NCBI GenBank assembly: GCA_002399285.1
Contig: DHDI01000029.1
Span: 1-64,000 of the forward strand
DNA: 64,000 nucleotides
Origin: Thermoanaerobacterales bacterium UBA4880
GTDB lineage: Bacteria; Bacillota; Thermoanaerobacteria; Thermoanaerobacterales; UBA4877
Reading direction: 5' to 3'
Part shown: in pieces, positions 25,786 through 34,564 of the stretch
How positions within the stretch are numbered: the first letter of the stretch is position 1
How the letters are laid out: every line of letters starts with the position of its first letter
Position numbers and translations under genes: made by a program
The notes under the pieces: model-generated
Told to the model about the DNA's origin: nothing
The model's database searches: none
What the model saw: the letters and a program-made list of their open reading frames with translations, nothing else

Positions 25786-25877
25786 TTTGTTGATAAGCCG
25801 GCCGGCTATTGACTATAAGGCCGGGCCTGCCTTATGATTAGATCGAAGACAATTATATCCGCTAAGGGGGGACAGGT

Positions 25878-27004
25878 TTGAGATATTTGGCGCAGGCGTT
25901 TACGGGAGGCTTTCGTGAATGCCGCATGAAGCAGGATCAGCTACTGAAACGCATCCGCTATGTGGGTGATCTGCTGGACTTGGAGGGCGTGATCCTAGGC
26001 TGGAGCACCGACCGCGGCCTCTACGGTCCCGTATTGGAAGAACTGCATCGGCGTGGGAAACAGGGGTATCTGTGGCTGCCGGTATTTTCTGAGGTCTCCG
26101 GCATTGCGGACGCCGCGCCCGCCGTCGACTATAATGGGAAAACGCATGCCGCTGCAAAGGTCATCAAGGGAGAAGATTTTACATTCGTTGCCCGTCGGAC
26201 CCGGTCAACATCGAAAATATAAAGGAGATATACAGGGAGAATTTCGACGGGATGGGGTTTGACGGCGTATTTCTGGACAAGATCAGATTTTCTTCTTTCG
26301 GCAACGGGTTTGAAGCGGCCATGGGCTGCTTCTGTGAAAGATGCGGCGAGCGGTATCAAAAGTCCGGCATAGATATGAATGAATTCTCAAAGCGTATGAA
26401 GCTGACCGATAAGTCCTTCCTGCTGCCGGACGCTGTGGAAAACGGGAGATACCGTTTTGCCGATCCATTAATAGATAAAGTATATGAGGTGAGGTCGGAG
26501 ATCATCACCGATGCGGTAAATGATCTTGCCGGTCACTTTCGCGGGCTGGGGATGAAGGTCGGTTTGGACGTCTACGCTCCTATGTTCAGCTATTGGGTGG
26601 GGCAGGACATAGGAGCGCTTTCGGAGAATGCGGATTTTATAAAGACTATGCTCTACAGGGTCACGCAGGCGCCTGCGGGCATACCCTATGAAGCAGCCTG
26701 CATGGTGCGGCAGCTTCGCCTGCGCGGCTGCGAGTCTGAGGGCGTGCTGCAGCGGCTTTGGAACATCGGCGATCTGTGTTCGCCGGAGTCGCTGCGTAGG
26801 CAGATTAAGGCGGTATCCGGCGCACGCTGTCCGGTCTATGCCGGATTCGAGATCAATGCAAAGCGGGATATCTGCCATGCGGATCTAAATTATGTCCTAC
26901 AGACCGCTGAGGTATTGGAGCGGGAGAACGCCGGCCGGGCCGTTCTCTCCTGGGATGTCCTTTCCGACACGCAGGACTTTCTGGAATCGCTGGCCGATCT
27001 ATAG
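25878..27004 (+). pseudogene. Putative TIM-barrel glycosidase-like gene with frameshift
   Basis: The first frame (TTG start at 25878 behind a G-rich ribosome site) encodes about 100 residues to GEDFTF and then leaves homology. The next frame continues smoothly from codon TGC at 26189 (CPSDPVNIENIKEIY, GFDGVFLDKIRF) to the stop at 27004. One missing base near 26186-26189 explains this. The joined product of about 375 residues looks like a TIM barrel: strands ending in GVILGWSTD, GVFLDKIRF and KVGLDVYAP, plus a CFCERCGERY knuckle. It resembles uncharacterised glycoside-hydrolase-like proteins. It lies 60 bp upstream of the ROK kinase gene. A sequencing error cannot be excluded. Confidence 0.7.
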
Positions 27005-27063
27005 GGACTCGCCCCGGCGGGGATGCAAACAGAGTACATAAAAATAATAAGGTGGCGGAGCAA

Positions 27064-27969
27064 ATGAATAAAACGTCGGCAAATGAAGAAAAGTTATATC
27101 TGGGGATCGATATAGGAGGAACCTCTATCAAATGGGGGCGCATACGGTCGGACGGAACTATGCTGGAAAACGGACAGATCGCTACGGAGCCGGAACGCGG
27201 CCGCCCATGTTTTCTTGAAAAATTATTGGAATTGATACTGCAGCAAAAAGAACAAGGAATTGAAGGAGTGGGGATCAGCACGGCCGGGATAGTCGACACT
27301 AAGAGCGGCGTCATTCTGGGAGGCATTCAGAACATACCCTTTTTGGAGAGATTCAATTTAAAGGCCGCTCTGGAAGAAAGGGCAGGGCTTTCCGTGAGCA
27401 TCTTAAACGACGTGCGCGCTGCGGCGCTGGGTGAAAAGTGGCTGGGTGCGGGACGGGACTGCGGCACCTTCTTCTGCATGACGATAGGCACCGGCATCGG
27501 CGGATGCCTGGTGATCGATTCGCATCTCTATGAGGGCGCCAATTTCCGCGCGGGCGAGATCGGCTATCTGGATTATACAGACGGCAGCCATTACTTAGAA
27601 ACGGAATATTCCACAAAGGGCCTGCTGGAAAACGCCGAAGAAAAAATGGGAAGGGAAATCTCCGGCATCGACTTTTTCGAGAGCGTCCGTAAACGGGACG
27701 AGGCGGCCTGCCGGGTATTTGAAGATTGGGCTGAAAGGATCGGCAAGGTGATCGCCAACATCATCGTGTTTTTCGATCCCCAAAAGATAATCGTCGGAGG
27801 CGGAATAACCGGACAGGGCGATTATCTGCTGGATGCGGTCCGCAGCCATACGGCCAGGTTCCTGCCCGGGGAATTTACGGGGCAGTGTCCCATAGTGCTT
27901 GCGGAGTGCAGAAACAATGCCGGTATCATAGGGGCTGTCCGGTTCCTTATGGATTCCGAACAAATGTAG
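27064..27969 (+). CDS. ROK family sugar kinase or kinase-like protein
   Basis: A 301-residue ROK protein. It has the ATP motif YLGIDIGGTSIKWG, the catalytic aspartate in ILNDVRAAALGE, and a second phosphate motif TIGTGIGGCLVID. The usual ROK zinc-binding cysteine cluster (CxCGxxGCxE after the catalytic loop) is absent: the corresponding stretch reads YLDYTDGSHYLETEYS. There is no N-terminal helix-turn-helix, so it is a kinase type rather than a repressor. The start at 27064 follows GGTGGCGGAG. Glucokinase-like or N-acyl-hexosamine kinase roles are possible. A terminator separates it from the convergent LacI gene. Confidence 0.88.
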   Translation: MNKTSANEEKLYLGIDIGGTSIKWGRIRSDGTMLENGQIATEPERGRPCFLEKLLELILQQKEQGIEGVGISTAGIVDTKSGVILGGIQNIPFLERFNLKAALEERAGLSVSILNDVRAAALGEKWLGAGRDCGTFFCMTIGTGIGGCLVIDSHLYEGANFRAGEIGYLDYTDGSHYLETEYSTKGLLENAEEKMGREISGIDFFESVRKRDEAACRVFEDWAERIGKVIANIIVFFDPQKIIVGGGITGQGDYLLDAVRSHTARFLPGEFTGQCPIVLAECRNNAGIIGAVRFLMDSEQM

Positions 27970-27992
27970 GTTATACAAATCACATTTCTTTC

Positions 27993-28032
27993 AAAACGCC
28001 CTTGTCTATTTAGATAGACGAGAGCGTTTTTA
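27993..28032. terminator. Bidirectional terminator between rok and lacI genes
   Basis: AAAACGC (27993-27999) and GCGTTTT (28024-28030) enclose an inner stem GTCTAT/ATAGAC, with a T-run to the right and A-run to the left. Confidence 0.75.
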
Positions 28033-29067
28033 TTATTTCCGCTTTTCGGAGGGTTTGTCACAGCTTTCGCGCTTGACGATATAAAAGGGCAATTCTACCT
28101 TTAAAGGCATGTGGTCCCCGTTGGCGATCCTGTCTAAAAGCACCTTGGTGGCGTATTTGCCAAGCTCGTCGGTGGGTATATGGATGGTGGTCAGCATCGG
28201 TGAAGCATACTGGGCCATTTCGATATCGTCGACGCTTATGATGGAAACGTCTCCCGGGATATTTATGCCAGACTCTTTAAAGGCGCGCAGAGCGCCTATG
28301 GCGGTGACGTCGTTGGCGCAAAAGACCGCGGAAAAATCATCGCTGTTGTTGATCAACCGCTGGGCGCCCTCATAACCGCCCTCGGACGATTGCTTTATCG
28401 TGACTACATTTTTTTGATCGGACTGAAGGTTTAAACGTTTCAATGTGCCGGTGTATCCCAAAAACCGGGTTTCGTTTTTTGTCTCGCCTATATAGGCTAT
28501 TTTTCTGTGACCTATATTATACAGGTAATCGACGGCGATACAGGCGGCTTCGTAACCGTCGCAGATGACCTGGTCATATTTGGTATGAATTTTATTTAAG
28601 CCCGTATAGACTACGTTCTTATAGTTCTTCAAAAAAGAATATAATAGTTTCTCATCGTAACGGCCCAACATGATGACGCCGTCCGCCTTGATATCGGTGA
28701 TCTGTTTGGTTATCTGCGGATGGGAAAGATCGTATCCCAAAAACGTATATTTGATCAAACAATTATGCCTGTAGGCCTCGTATTCGATAGAGGTGGCTAT
28801 CGCCGAGAAAAAAGGGTTTTCAGACGATGTGGAGGACCGCGCATATACGCATAAAAGGGATTTGGGCTCTTCAAGGGACTCGCTTTGATCCGCCCCCATT
28901 TTTAAACTGCGGGCATGAACGTTGGGTACATATCCGGTCTTACGAACGATCTCCCAGATGCGCTCCTTAGTCTCTTTGCTGGCGGCATTGCTATATTTCA
29001 TATTCAGAACTCTGGAGACTGTGGAGATCGAAACTCCGGCCTGCTCTGCTATTTCCTTTAAGGTCAT
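28033..29067 (-). CDS. LacI family transcriptional regulator
   Basis: A 344-residue repressor: N-terminal LacI helix-turn-helix (LKEIAEQAGVSISTVSRVLN, residues 2-21), hinge helix (YVPNVHARSL), then a periplasmic-binding-protein-like effector domain (VIMLGRYDEKLLYSF, FCANDVTAIGALRAFKESG). It diverges from the TIM/LarA/PTS operon. Three CG-centred palindromic sites in the intervening 330 bp suggest it controls that operon and itself. The ligand is probably the sugar or sugar phosphate handled there. The ATG at 29067 is preferred; a TTG precedes it. Confidence 0.92.
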   Translation of the reverse strand: MTLKEIAEQAGVSISTVSRVLNMKYSNAASKETKERIWEIVRKTGYVPNVHARSLKMGADQSESLEEPKSLLCVYARSSTSSENPFFSAIATSIEYEAYRHNCLIKYTFLGYDLSHPQITKQITDIKADGVIMLGRYDEKLLYSFLKNYKNVVYTGLNKIHTKYDQVICDGYEAACIAVDYLYNIGHRKIAYIGETKNETRFLGYTGTLKRLNLQSDQKNVVTIKQSSEGGYEGAQRLINNSDDFSAVFCANDVTAIGALRAFKESGINIPGDVSIISVDDIEMAQYASPMLTTIHIPTDELGKYATKVLLDRIANGDHMPLKVELPFYIVKRESCDKPSEKRK

Positions 29068-29144
29068 CAAAAAATCACTCCCTGCGAATCATTAATACCT
29101 GTATATACTTGAAGTAAAAAATCATAGATATTTTGAGTAAAAAG

Positions 29145-29152
29145 TTGCGTAA
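29145..29152. promoter_or_regulatory. LacI-type operator-like site 1
   Basis: TTGCGTAA, close to the palindromic core TTTRCGYAAA with central CG typical of LacI-family operators; about 80 bp from the regulator start. Confidence 0.4.
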
Positions 29153-29257
29153 TTATATTTAGGATGTATATTTTCATTTAAACCATTCAACAATTATATA
29201 TTCGACATAAAGTCAGATTTTCCTTTTAAATTTATAAAAAATTAGTACTGATGGGCA

Positions 29258-29265
29258 TTTACGCA
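29258..29265. promoter_or_regulatory. LacI-type operator-like site 2
   Basis: TTTACGCA, the reverse complement (TGCGTAAA) of the same core as sites 1 and 3. Confidence 0.4.
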
Positions 29266-29328
29266 TGTATCCACTATTGAGAATTGAGCGAATCATAAGC
29301 AGGAGACTTAGGCAAAATTGAGACAACG

Positions 29329-29374
29329 TTTGCGTAAAAACTGATTGTAAAGCATACCCGCGAGGTGTTAATAT
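29329..29374 (+). promoter_or_regulatory. Operator-like site 3 and promoter of the LarA/PTS operon
   Basis: TTTGCGTAAA at 29329-29338 is followed by TTGTAA (29345) and TAATAT (29369) with an 18-nt spacer. Repressor bound here would sit at the upstream edge of the promoter. AAAGGAG precedes the first gene at 29401. The remaining 330-bp intergenic region shows no other gene. Confidence 0.5.
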
Positions 29375-29400
29375 AAAACTAACACATAAAGGAGAATGCC

Positions 29401-30237
29401 ATGAAGCATATATTTTTAAACTTGAAAAGGTTTGATGTGCCCAAGGATTTAGGAGGCGTCAATACCATCGCGCCGGTAAATCAGTGGGGAAAGTATATAA
29501 TAAACAGCATCCGGGACAAACTACGTAAGTATAGCGCGGAGGAAATCGAATTCGTGGTATACATGCCGGAGGCGCATATAATCCCCGCCGTGGAGGCCCT
29601 TGATCCGGAAGGACGGCTTTCCATAGGCAGTCAGGGCGTATATAGGGAGGATATTTCCGCAGGAGAAAACTTCGGAGCCTTTACGACGAACTGTACTGCA
29701 AGCGCTGTCAAGGCGATGGGATGCAGCAGCGCCATAATAGGCCACTGCGAGGAAAGAAAGGACAAGGCAGGCATTATGCGCGAGGCCGGAGTCAATGATA
29801 GGGCGGCGGTCGACCGCATTTTAAATAAAGAAATAAAAGCAGCATTGTCAGTGGGTTTAAGGGTACTCTATTGTATAGGAGAAAGCAGCGATGAACAGGC
29901 GGATCGGGAGAATATACTGAAGGGTCAGATAGAGATCGGCCTCAAAGACGTGGACAGAAAAGACGCGGTGATCGCCTATGAGCCGGTATGGGCCATTGGG
30001 CCCGGGAAGTCTGCTCCGGATAGAGAATACATTGCAAAGACGGCGGCCTATATAAAGGAAGTATCCGGAGGAATGGACGTCGTATACGGCGGCGGCCTTA
30101 AAAGGGAAAACGCCGAAATGCTTGCCTCGATACCCGAAATAAGCGGGGGTCTCATCGCATTGACAAGATTTACGGGAGACATCGGTTTTTATCCCGACGA
30201 GTACTTGGAAATAGTTAAAATATATATGGGTTATTAA
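29401..30237 (+). CDS. Triosephosphate isomerase family protein
   Basis: A 278-residue TIM-barrel isomerase paralog. All the classical catalytic positions are kept: Asn7 and Lys9 (FLNLKRF), His115 in IIGHCEER, Glu194 in YEPVWAIG, and the C-terminal phosphate loop VVYGGGL. The sequence otherwise departs from housekeeping TpiA, and it heads a sugar-PTS operon. Paralogs of this kind include L-erythrulose-1-phosphate isomerases. A role in isomerising a triose or tetrose phosphate from the aldolase step is likely; the exact substrate is not readable. Confidence 0.88.
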   Translation: MKHIFLNLKRFDVPKDLGGVNTIAPVNQWGKYIINSIRDKLRKYSAEEIEFVVYMPEAHIIPAVEALDPEGRLSIGSQGVYREDISAGENFGAFTTNCTASAVKAMGCSSAIIGHCEERKDKAGIMREAGVNDRAAVDRILNKEIKAALSVGLRVLYCIGESSDEQADRENILKGQIEIGLKDVDRKDAVIAYEPVWAIGPGKSAPDREYIAKTAAYIKEVSGGMDVVYGGGLKRENAEMLASIPEISGGLIALTRFTGDIGFYPDEYLEIVKIYMGY

Positions 30238-30257
30238 CGAAAGGGAAGTGGACATAT

Positions 30258-31709
30258 ATGAGGCTTAGTTTTGAATATGGATTGGGCACCGTTGAAGCTG
30301 ATCTTCCGGAAAATACGGACGTTTTTATACCAGGGGAGACCATCCCCGATCCTCCGTATATTCCCGAGGAACAGCTGGAACAGAAGACCCTGGAGTCCGT
30401 CAGAAACCCCATGGGAATGGAACCTTTATCGCAGCTCGCATTTAAGGGAGCCAAGGTGACCATCGTATTTCCCGATAAGGTAAAGGGCGGAGAACAGCCG
30501 ACTTCCCACAGGAAGACGGCCATAAAGGTCATATTGAAGGAACTTTATGCCGCCGGCGTGGAAAAAGAGGATATCCTGCTGATCTGTTCCAACGGCCTTC
30601 ACAGAAAAAACACGAAACAGGAAATCTACAATATTTTGGGTCCCGAGATATTCAATGAGTTTTGGCATACGGGCCGGATAATCAATCATGACAGCGAAGA
30701 CTATGAGCACTTGGTGGACCTGGGGAAGACGAAGCGCGGAGATCCCGTCATAATGAACAAATATGTCTATGACAGCGACGTCGCTATCCTCATAGGGCAC
30801 ACGCAGGGGAATCCCTACGGGGGATATTCGGGCGGCTATAAGCACTGTGCCACGGGCATAACCCATTGGAGGTCGATAGCTTCCCATCATGTGCCCGAGG
30901 TGATGCACCGCAGTGATTTTGTTCCGGTCAGCACTCATTCCCTTATGAGAACCAAGTTTGATGAGATAGGGCAGTACATGGAGGAGTGTATGGGCAAGAA
31001 ATTCTTCTGCTGCGATGCGGTCCTGGATACGAAATCGAGACAGATCGAGATAAACAGCGGTTATGCCAAGGTAATGCAGCCGTATTCCTGGAAGATGGCC
31101 AATAAGAGGACCTTCGTGCCCTTTGCGGAAAAGAAATACGACGTTTTGGTATTCGGCATGCCGCAGGAATTTCATTACGGCGACGGCATGGGGACCAATC
31201 CAATAATGCTGATGCAGGCGCTCTCGGCACAGGTGATACGGCATAAGAGGATCATGGCGGACAACTGTGTCATCATCTGCGCCTCGGCCTGCAACGGCTA
31301 TTTTAATGACGCCTATTGGCCCTATTTACGGGAAATGTACGATATGTTCCAAAAAAATCATATGTACACTTTGCCGGATATGAATAAATATGGGGAGTAT
31401 TTTGCAACCAATGAAGAGTATATAAGAAAATACAGATATGCCTATGCGTTTCATCCGTTTCACGGCTTTTCCATGATCTCCTGCGGACACATAGCGGAGC
31501 AGAATACATCCGCCATCTACATATGCGGCGCCCAGGAACCGGGATATGCAAGGGGAATGGGTCTGAAGACCAGGGCTACCATAGAAGACGCTTTAAAGGA
31601 CGCAAAGAAGATAGTGGGGGAGGACCCAAATATCCTTGCGCTGCCTCAGACGTTCAAGCTGGGCGCGGTGCATCTGATGATGAAGGACGATACCATAGAG
31701 AATGTGTGA
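30258..31709 (+). CDS. LarA-family (lactate racemase-like, DUF2088) protein
   Basis: A 483-residue member of the LarA superfamily, enzymes that use a covalently bound nickel-pincer nucleotide to racemise or epimerise alpha-hydroxy acids. The central motif GGYSGGYKHCATGI aligns with the cofactor-lysine region of LarA (here Lys195), and the following IASHHVPEV supplies histidines near the position of a nickel ligand. Upstream ICSNGLHR and IINHDSED also carry family histidines. Lactate racemase itself is about 420 residues, so this longer form is probably a distinct subgroup. No larB, larC or larE cofactor genes are in the window. A sugar-acid or sugar-phosphate epimerase role is inferred from the PTS context. 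Confidence 0.85.
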   Translation: MRLSFEYGLGTVEADLPENTDVFIPGETIPDPPYIPEEQLEQKTLESVRNPMGMEPLSQLAFKGAKVTIVFPDKVKGGEQPTSHRKTAIKVILKELYAAGVEKEDILLICSNGLHRKNTKQEIYNILGPEIFNEFWHTGRIINHDSEDYEHLVDLGKTKRGDPVIMNKYVYDSDVAILIGHTQGNPYGGYSGGYKHCATGITHWRSIASHHVPEVMHRSDFVPVSTHSLMRTKFDEIGQYMEECMGKKFFCCDAVLDTKSRQIEINSGYAKVMQPYSWKMANKRTFVPFAEKKYDVLVFGMPQEFHYGDGMGTNPIMLMQALSAQVIRHKRIMADNCVIICASACNGYFNDAYWPYLREMYDMFQKNHMYTLPDMNKYGEYFATNEEYIRKYRYAYAFHPFHGFSMISCGHIAEQNTSAIYICGAQEPGYARGMGLKTRATIEDALKDAKKIVGEDPNILALPQTFKLGAVHLMMKDDTIENV

Positions 31710-31795
31710 TTTGATATAACACGCATCTATGAATGAAGTTCTATCTAAGGATGCGAAAAACAGACATTTTAATGAAGAAGGGAGAGGACAGGATC

Positions 31796-32878
31796 ATGAG
31801 CGAGTGGAGCAGTAAGCCGATTCTTTTTGGCGATGACAGGATAACCCGGCCGTATATAGGCGGTAAACTTTTAAATGAGTGGAGAAGGATGGACACGGCC
31901 GAGGACGGACATAATGCCGAAGAGCTGCTTGTGACGTCCATAGGCGCCATATCCAAGGGCCATGAGGACGGATATGCCGTCAGCAGGACGATACCTGAGC
32001 AGGGGTCGGTATCATTGAGGGATATCATAGCGGAAGATCCCGACGGCATTCTCGGCGAGAATTACAACAGGCGAAATCCCAATAATTTATCGGTGCTTGC
32101 CAGAGCGGGGGATACGATAGTCCGTCTTGTCCTTCAGTGCCATCCGACGGAGGCCGATGCAAAAAAATATTTCGGCGGCATCTGCGGGAAGACGGAGGCC
32201 TGGTATATTGCGAGGACCAGAAGAGTAGAGGGCAAAGAGAACTGCGTATACGCGGGCTTTAAAGAGCATGTGACAAGGAAACTGTGGCGGGATCTGTGTG
32301 AAAAGCAGGATGTGGATAGGATGGTGGACTGTCTTCACCAGATACCGGTAAAAGAGGGAGACGTCATATTGATACCGGCGGGAATGCCGCATGCGGTGGG
32401 TCCGGGATGTCTCTTCGTGGAGATACACGAGTGCAGCGACATAACGATCCGGGCCGAAAGAAATATAAACGGCGTTATTTTGACCGATGAAGAGATGTAC
32501 AGCGGACTTTCCGTTGATGAAGGTATAAATTTGTTTGACTTTGCAACTTATTCACAGCAGGGAATACGGGAAAAGGTGATCATGAGGCCTAAGGAAGTTA
32601 TAACGCAGAATGAAAGCAAGTCGACCCAGATGATAGGCGGCTCGGATACCAATGCGTTCGGCATGCAGGTCGTCGACGTTAAGGGCGGGTTTGCTTTACC
32701 GGCTTTTGACGGGCACAGGATAATGATCGCGGTCGATAATGACGTAAACCTTAAGTGGAGGGATGGATCGGTAAAGCTGATCCAGGGCCACGGAGCGTTG
32801 ATCCCTTGCGGATGTCACGATTTGAAGCTGGCATCGCCCGATGCAAGGGTGATTATAGGGCAGCCTATGAATTTATGA
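31796..32878 (+). CDS. Mannose-6-phosphate isomerase-like (class I) cupin protein
   Basis: A 360-residue zinc cupin of the phosphomannose isomerase family. The expected metal ligands are visible: Gln and His in LQCHPTEADAKKYF, Glu in KTEAWYI, and His in PAGMPHAVG; EIHECSDITIR follows as the second cupin strand pair. Family members interconvert aldose and ketose 6-phosphates. GGAGAGGA lies 7 nt before the ATG at 31796; two earlier in-frame ATGs lack such a site. It lies between the LarA-like gene and the PTS genes, so an isomerisation of the incoming sugar phosphate is likely. Confidence 0.88.
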   Translation: MSEWSSKPILFGDDRITRPYIGGKLLNEWRRMDTAEDGHNAEELLVTSIGAISKGHEDGYAVSRTIPEQGSVSLRDIIAEDPDGILGENYNRRNPNNLSVLARAGDTIVRLVLQCHPTEADAKKYFGGICGKTEAWYIARTRRVEGKENCVYAGFKEHVTRKLWRDLCEKQDVDRMVDCLHQIPVKEGDVILIPAGMPHAVGPGCLFVEIHECSDITIRAERNINGVILTDEEMYSGLSVDEGINLFDFATYSQQGIREKVIMRPKEVITQNESKSTQMIGGSDTNAFGMQVVDVKGGFALPAFDGHRIMIAVDNDVNLKWRDGSVKLIQGHGALIPCGCHDLKLASPDARVIIGQPMNL

Positions 32879-32921
32879 TAGAGAAGCAAGCTTACATTAC
32901 GAGGGAAAGGAGGCAGGCACG

Positions 32922-33242
32922 ATGAAAATAGTAGGGGTCGCCGCATGCACGGCAGGAATAGCTCATACCTATATCGCCCGCGAGAAATTAGTGAAAAGCG
33001 CGGAAGTCAGGGGACACACCATTCACTGCGAGACGCAGGGGACGATCGGAGTAGAAAACGAATTGACCGCAAAGGATATCGCGGAAGCCGACGTCGTCAT
33101 TTTGGCAATAGATATTGCTATCAATGGAATGGATCGCTTTAAAGGGAAAAAAGTCATCAAGATCGATACTTCATCGCTTATCAAGAACCCAATTGGATTT
33201 ATTCAAAAAGTAGAGAGACTATTAGAAAAGGAGAAGAACTGA
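32922..33242 (+). CDS. PTS fructose-family EIIB component
   Basis: A 106-residue soluble phosphocarrier. The phosphorylated cysteine is Cys9 in VAACTAGIAHTYIA, matching the fructose-family loop CPTGIAHT; ADVVILAIDI and a C-terminal helix complete the fold. It passes phosphate from the EIIA at 35451 to sugar entering through the EIIC that follows 1 nt later. AAAGGAGG is 9 nt before the start. Confidence 0.93.
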   Translation: MKIVGVAACTAGIAHTYIAREKLVKSAEVRGHTIHCETQGTIGVENELTAKDIAEADVVILAIDIAINGMDRFKGKKVIKIDTSSLIKNPIGFIQKVERLLEKEKN

Positions 33243-33243
33243 T

Positions 33244-34332
33244 ATGAAATTTGGAGATATTAAAAAACATATTCTGACAGGTATCAGTTACATGATCCCG
33301 CTGGTCGTTGCTTCCGGGCTGACAATGGCAATAGGGAGAGCGCTGGCGGGTTCCAGTGTGGACAACCTTGGTACGACGGGCTTTGGATATTGGATGTATA
33401 CCACCGGTCAATTGGGGATGTCCCTGATGGTGCCTATACTCTGCGCCTACACAGCATTCTCGGTAGCCGACAGGCCGGCGTTGGCGCCCGGTTTGATAAT
33501 AGGTCTGATCTCCAATCAGATCAAGGCAGGCTTTATCGGCGGCCTTGTCGGCGGTCTGTTGGTTGGTTATCTGGTCCTCTTGATAAAGAAATATGTTAAG
33601 CTTCCAAAGAGCTTGACGGGGATCATTCCGGTAATAATCATACCGTTTTTGGCGACCTCGATCTCCGCGCTCATTATGTTTGCGGTTCTGGGCGCGCCCA
33701 TAAACTGGTTTACTACCATTATGACAAACTTCCTGACGTCTCTGTCGGGCGGAGCTAAATTCTTATACGGCGCTATCGTGGGAGGTATGGCCACGTTTGA
33801 TTTCGGCGGCCCGGTCAATAAGGTAGCTACGGCTTACTGTAACGCGCTGCTTGCCGAGGGCATCGGCGATGCGAAGGTATGCCAGTTCTTAGGATCAATG
33901 ATACCGCCGTTCGGCATTGCGATCTCTGCGATCCTGACAAGAAAGAAGTATACCCGTGCCGAGATCGAGGCATTAAAGTCAGCGGTTCCCATGGGCTGCG
34001 TCATGATCACGGAAGGCGTTATCCCGATAGCGGCCCGCGATTTGGTAAGAGTCATAGTTTCCTGCGTAATAGGTTCTGCGGTCGCAGGCGGACTTTCAAT
34101 GAGCTGGGGCGTCTCGTCGCCGCTTCCCAACGGAGGCTTTATAGCGTTCCCGTTCTTCAATCATCCGGCGAAGGCATTGATATGCCTGGCGATCGGCAGC
34201 GTCATCACGGGCGTGGTATTGTCGCTGATAAAGAAAAATGTTACAAAGGAAGATGAAGAGTTTGATGATCTGGGTTATGAGATCAATGACGATGACTCGG
34301 GAGACGATATTTCTTTTGAGATAATGAAGTAA
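33244..34332 (+). CDS. PTS fructose-family EIIC permease
   Basis: A 362-residue integral membrane component with about nine hydrophobic segments. The fructose-family entry motif is ILTGISYMIPLVVASGLTMA near residues 11-30; FDFGGPVNKVA near 183 and SPLPNGGFIAFPF near 300 are the conserved translocation loops. The tail is acidic (EDEEFDDLGYEINDDDSGDD). The sugar specificity cannot be read off. The neighbours LarA-like, PMI-like and aldolase suggest an unusual hexose or hexose derivative rather than plain fructose. Confidence 0.92.
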   Translation: MKFGDIKKHILTGISYMIPLVVASGLTMAIGRALAGSSVDNLGTTGFGYWMYTTGQLGMSLMVPILCAYTAFSVADRPALAPGLIIGLISNQIKAGFIGGLVGGLLVGYLVLLIKKYVKLPKSLTGIIPVIIIPFLATSISALIMFAVLGAPINWFTTIMTNFLTSLSGGAKFLYGAIVGGMATFDFGGPVNKVATAYCNALLAEGIGDAKVCQFLGSMIPPFGIAISAILTRKKYTRAEIEALKSAVPMGCVMITEGVIPIAARDLVRVIVSCVIGSAVAGGLSMSWGVSSPLPNGGFIAFPFFNHPAKALICLAIGSVITGVVLSLIKKNVTKEDEEFDDLGYEINDDDSGDDISFEIMK

Positions 34333-34340
34333 GTGCAGTA

Positions 34341-34392
34341 CTGATGCCAATTTCACAGCTGCAAGAGTTGTCACGGTCTGTAAGTTAGTCTG
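34341..34392 (+). repeat. Dispersed repeat family B, copy 5 (diverged)
   Basis: CTGATGCCAATTTCACAGCT, then GCAAGAGTTGTCACGGTCTG and TTAGTCTG. It lies inside the carbohydrate operon between EIIC and the aldolase gene. Confidence 0.5.
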
Positions 34393-34493
34393 TTTCATAT
34401 TTAATAAATGGGTGGTATTTAGCGATCCTTCCCTGATATACTATAATAAAGAGAATATGGGTCTTAATTGAAAGCACAGTTCACTTGATATTG

Positions 34494-34531
34494 TGGGATA
34501 AAGCATATATAAAGTCAAATGCTTTATCCCA
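34494..34531 (+). terminator. 12-bp intercistronic hairpin before aldolase gene
   Basis: TGGGATAAAGCA (34494-34505) pairs perfectly with TGCTTTATCCCA (34520-34531). The tail (TATTTAAATAATTTTT) is only moderately T-rich. It may partly terminate the upstream PTS transcript, block RNase, or attenuate the aldolase/EIIA part. Confidence 0.55.
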
Positions 34532-34564
34532 TATTTAAATAATTTTTCGGGAGGTTATCAGATA

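Noticed and set aside
26180..26260. Programmed ribosomal frameshift in the TIM-barrel-like gene
   Set aside because: No slippery heptamer, stem-loop or internal Shine-Dalgarno sequence is evident at the junction; mutation or sequencing error is simpler.
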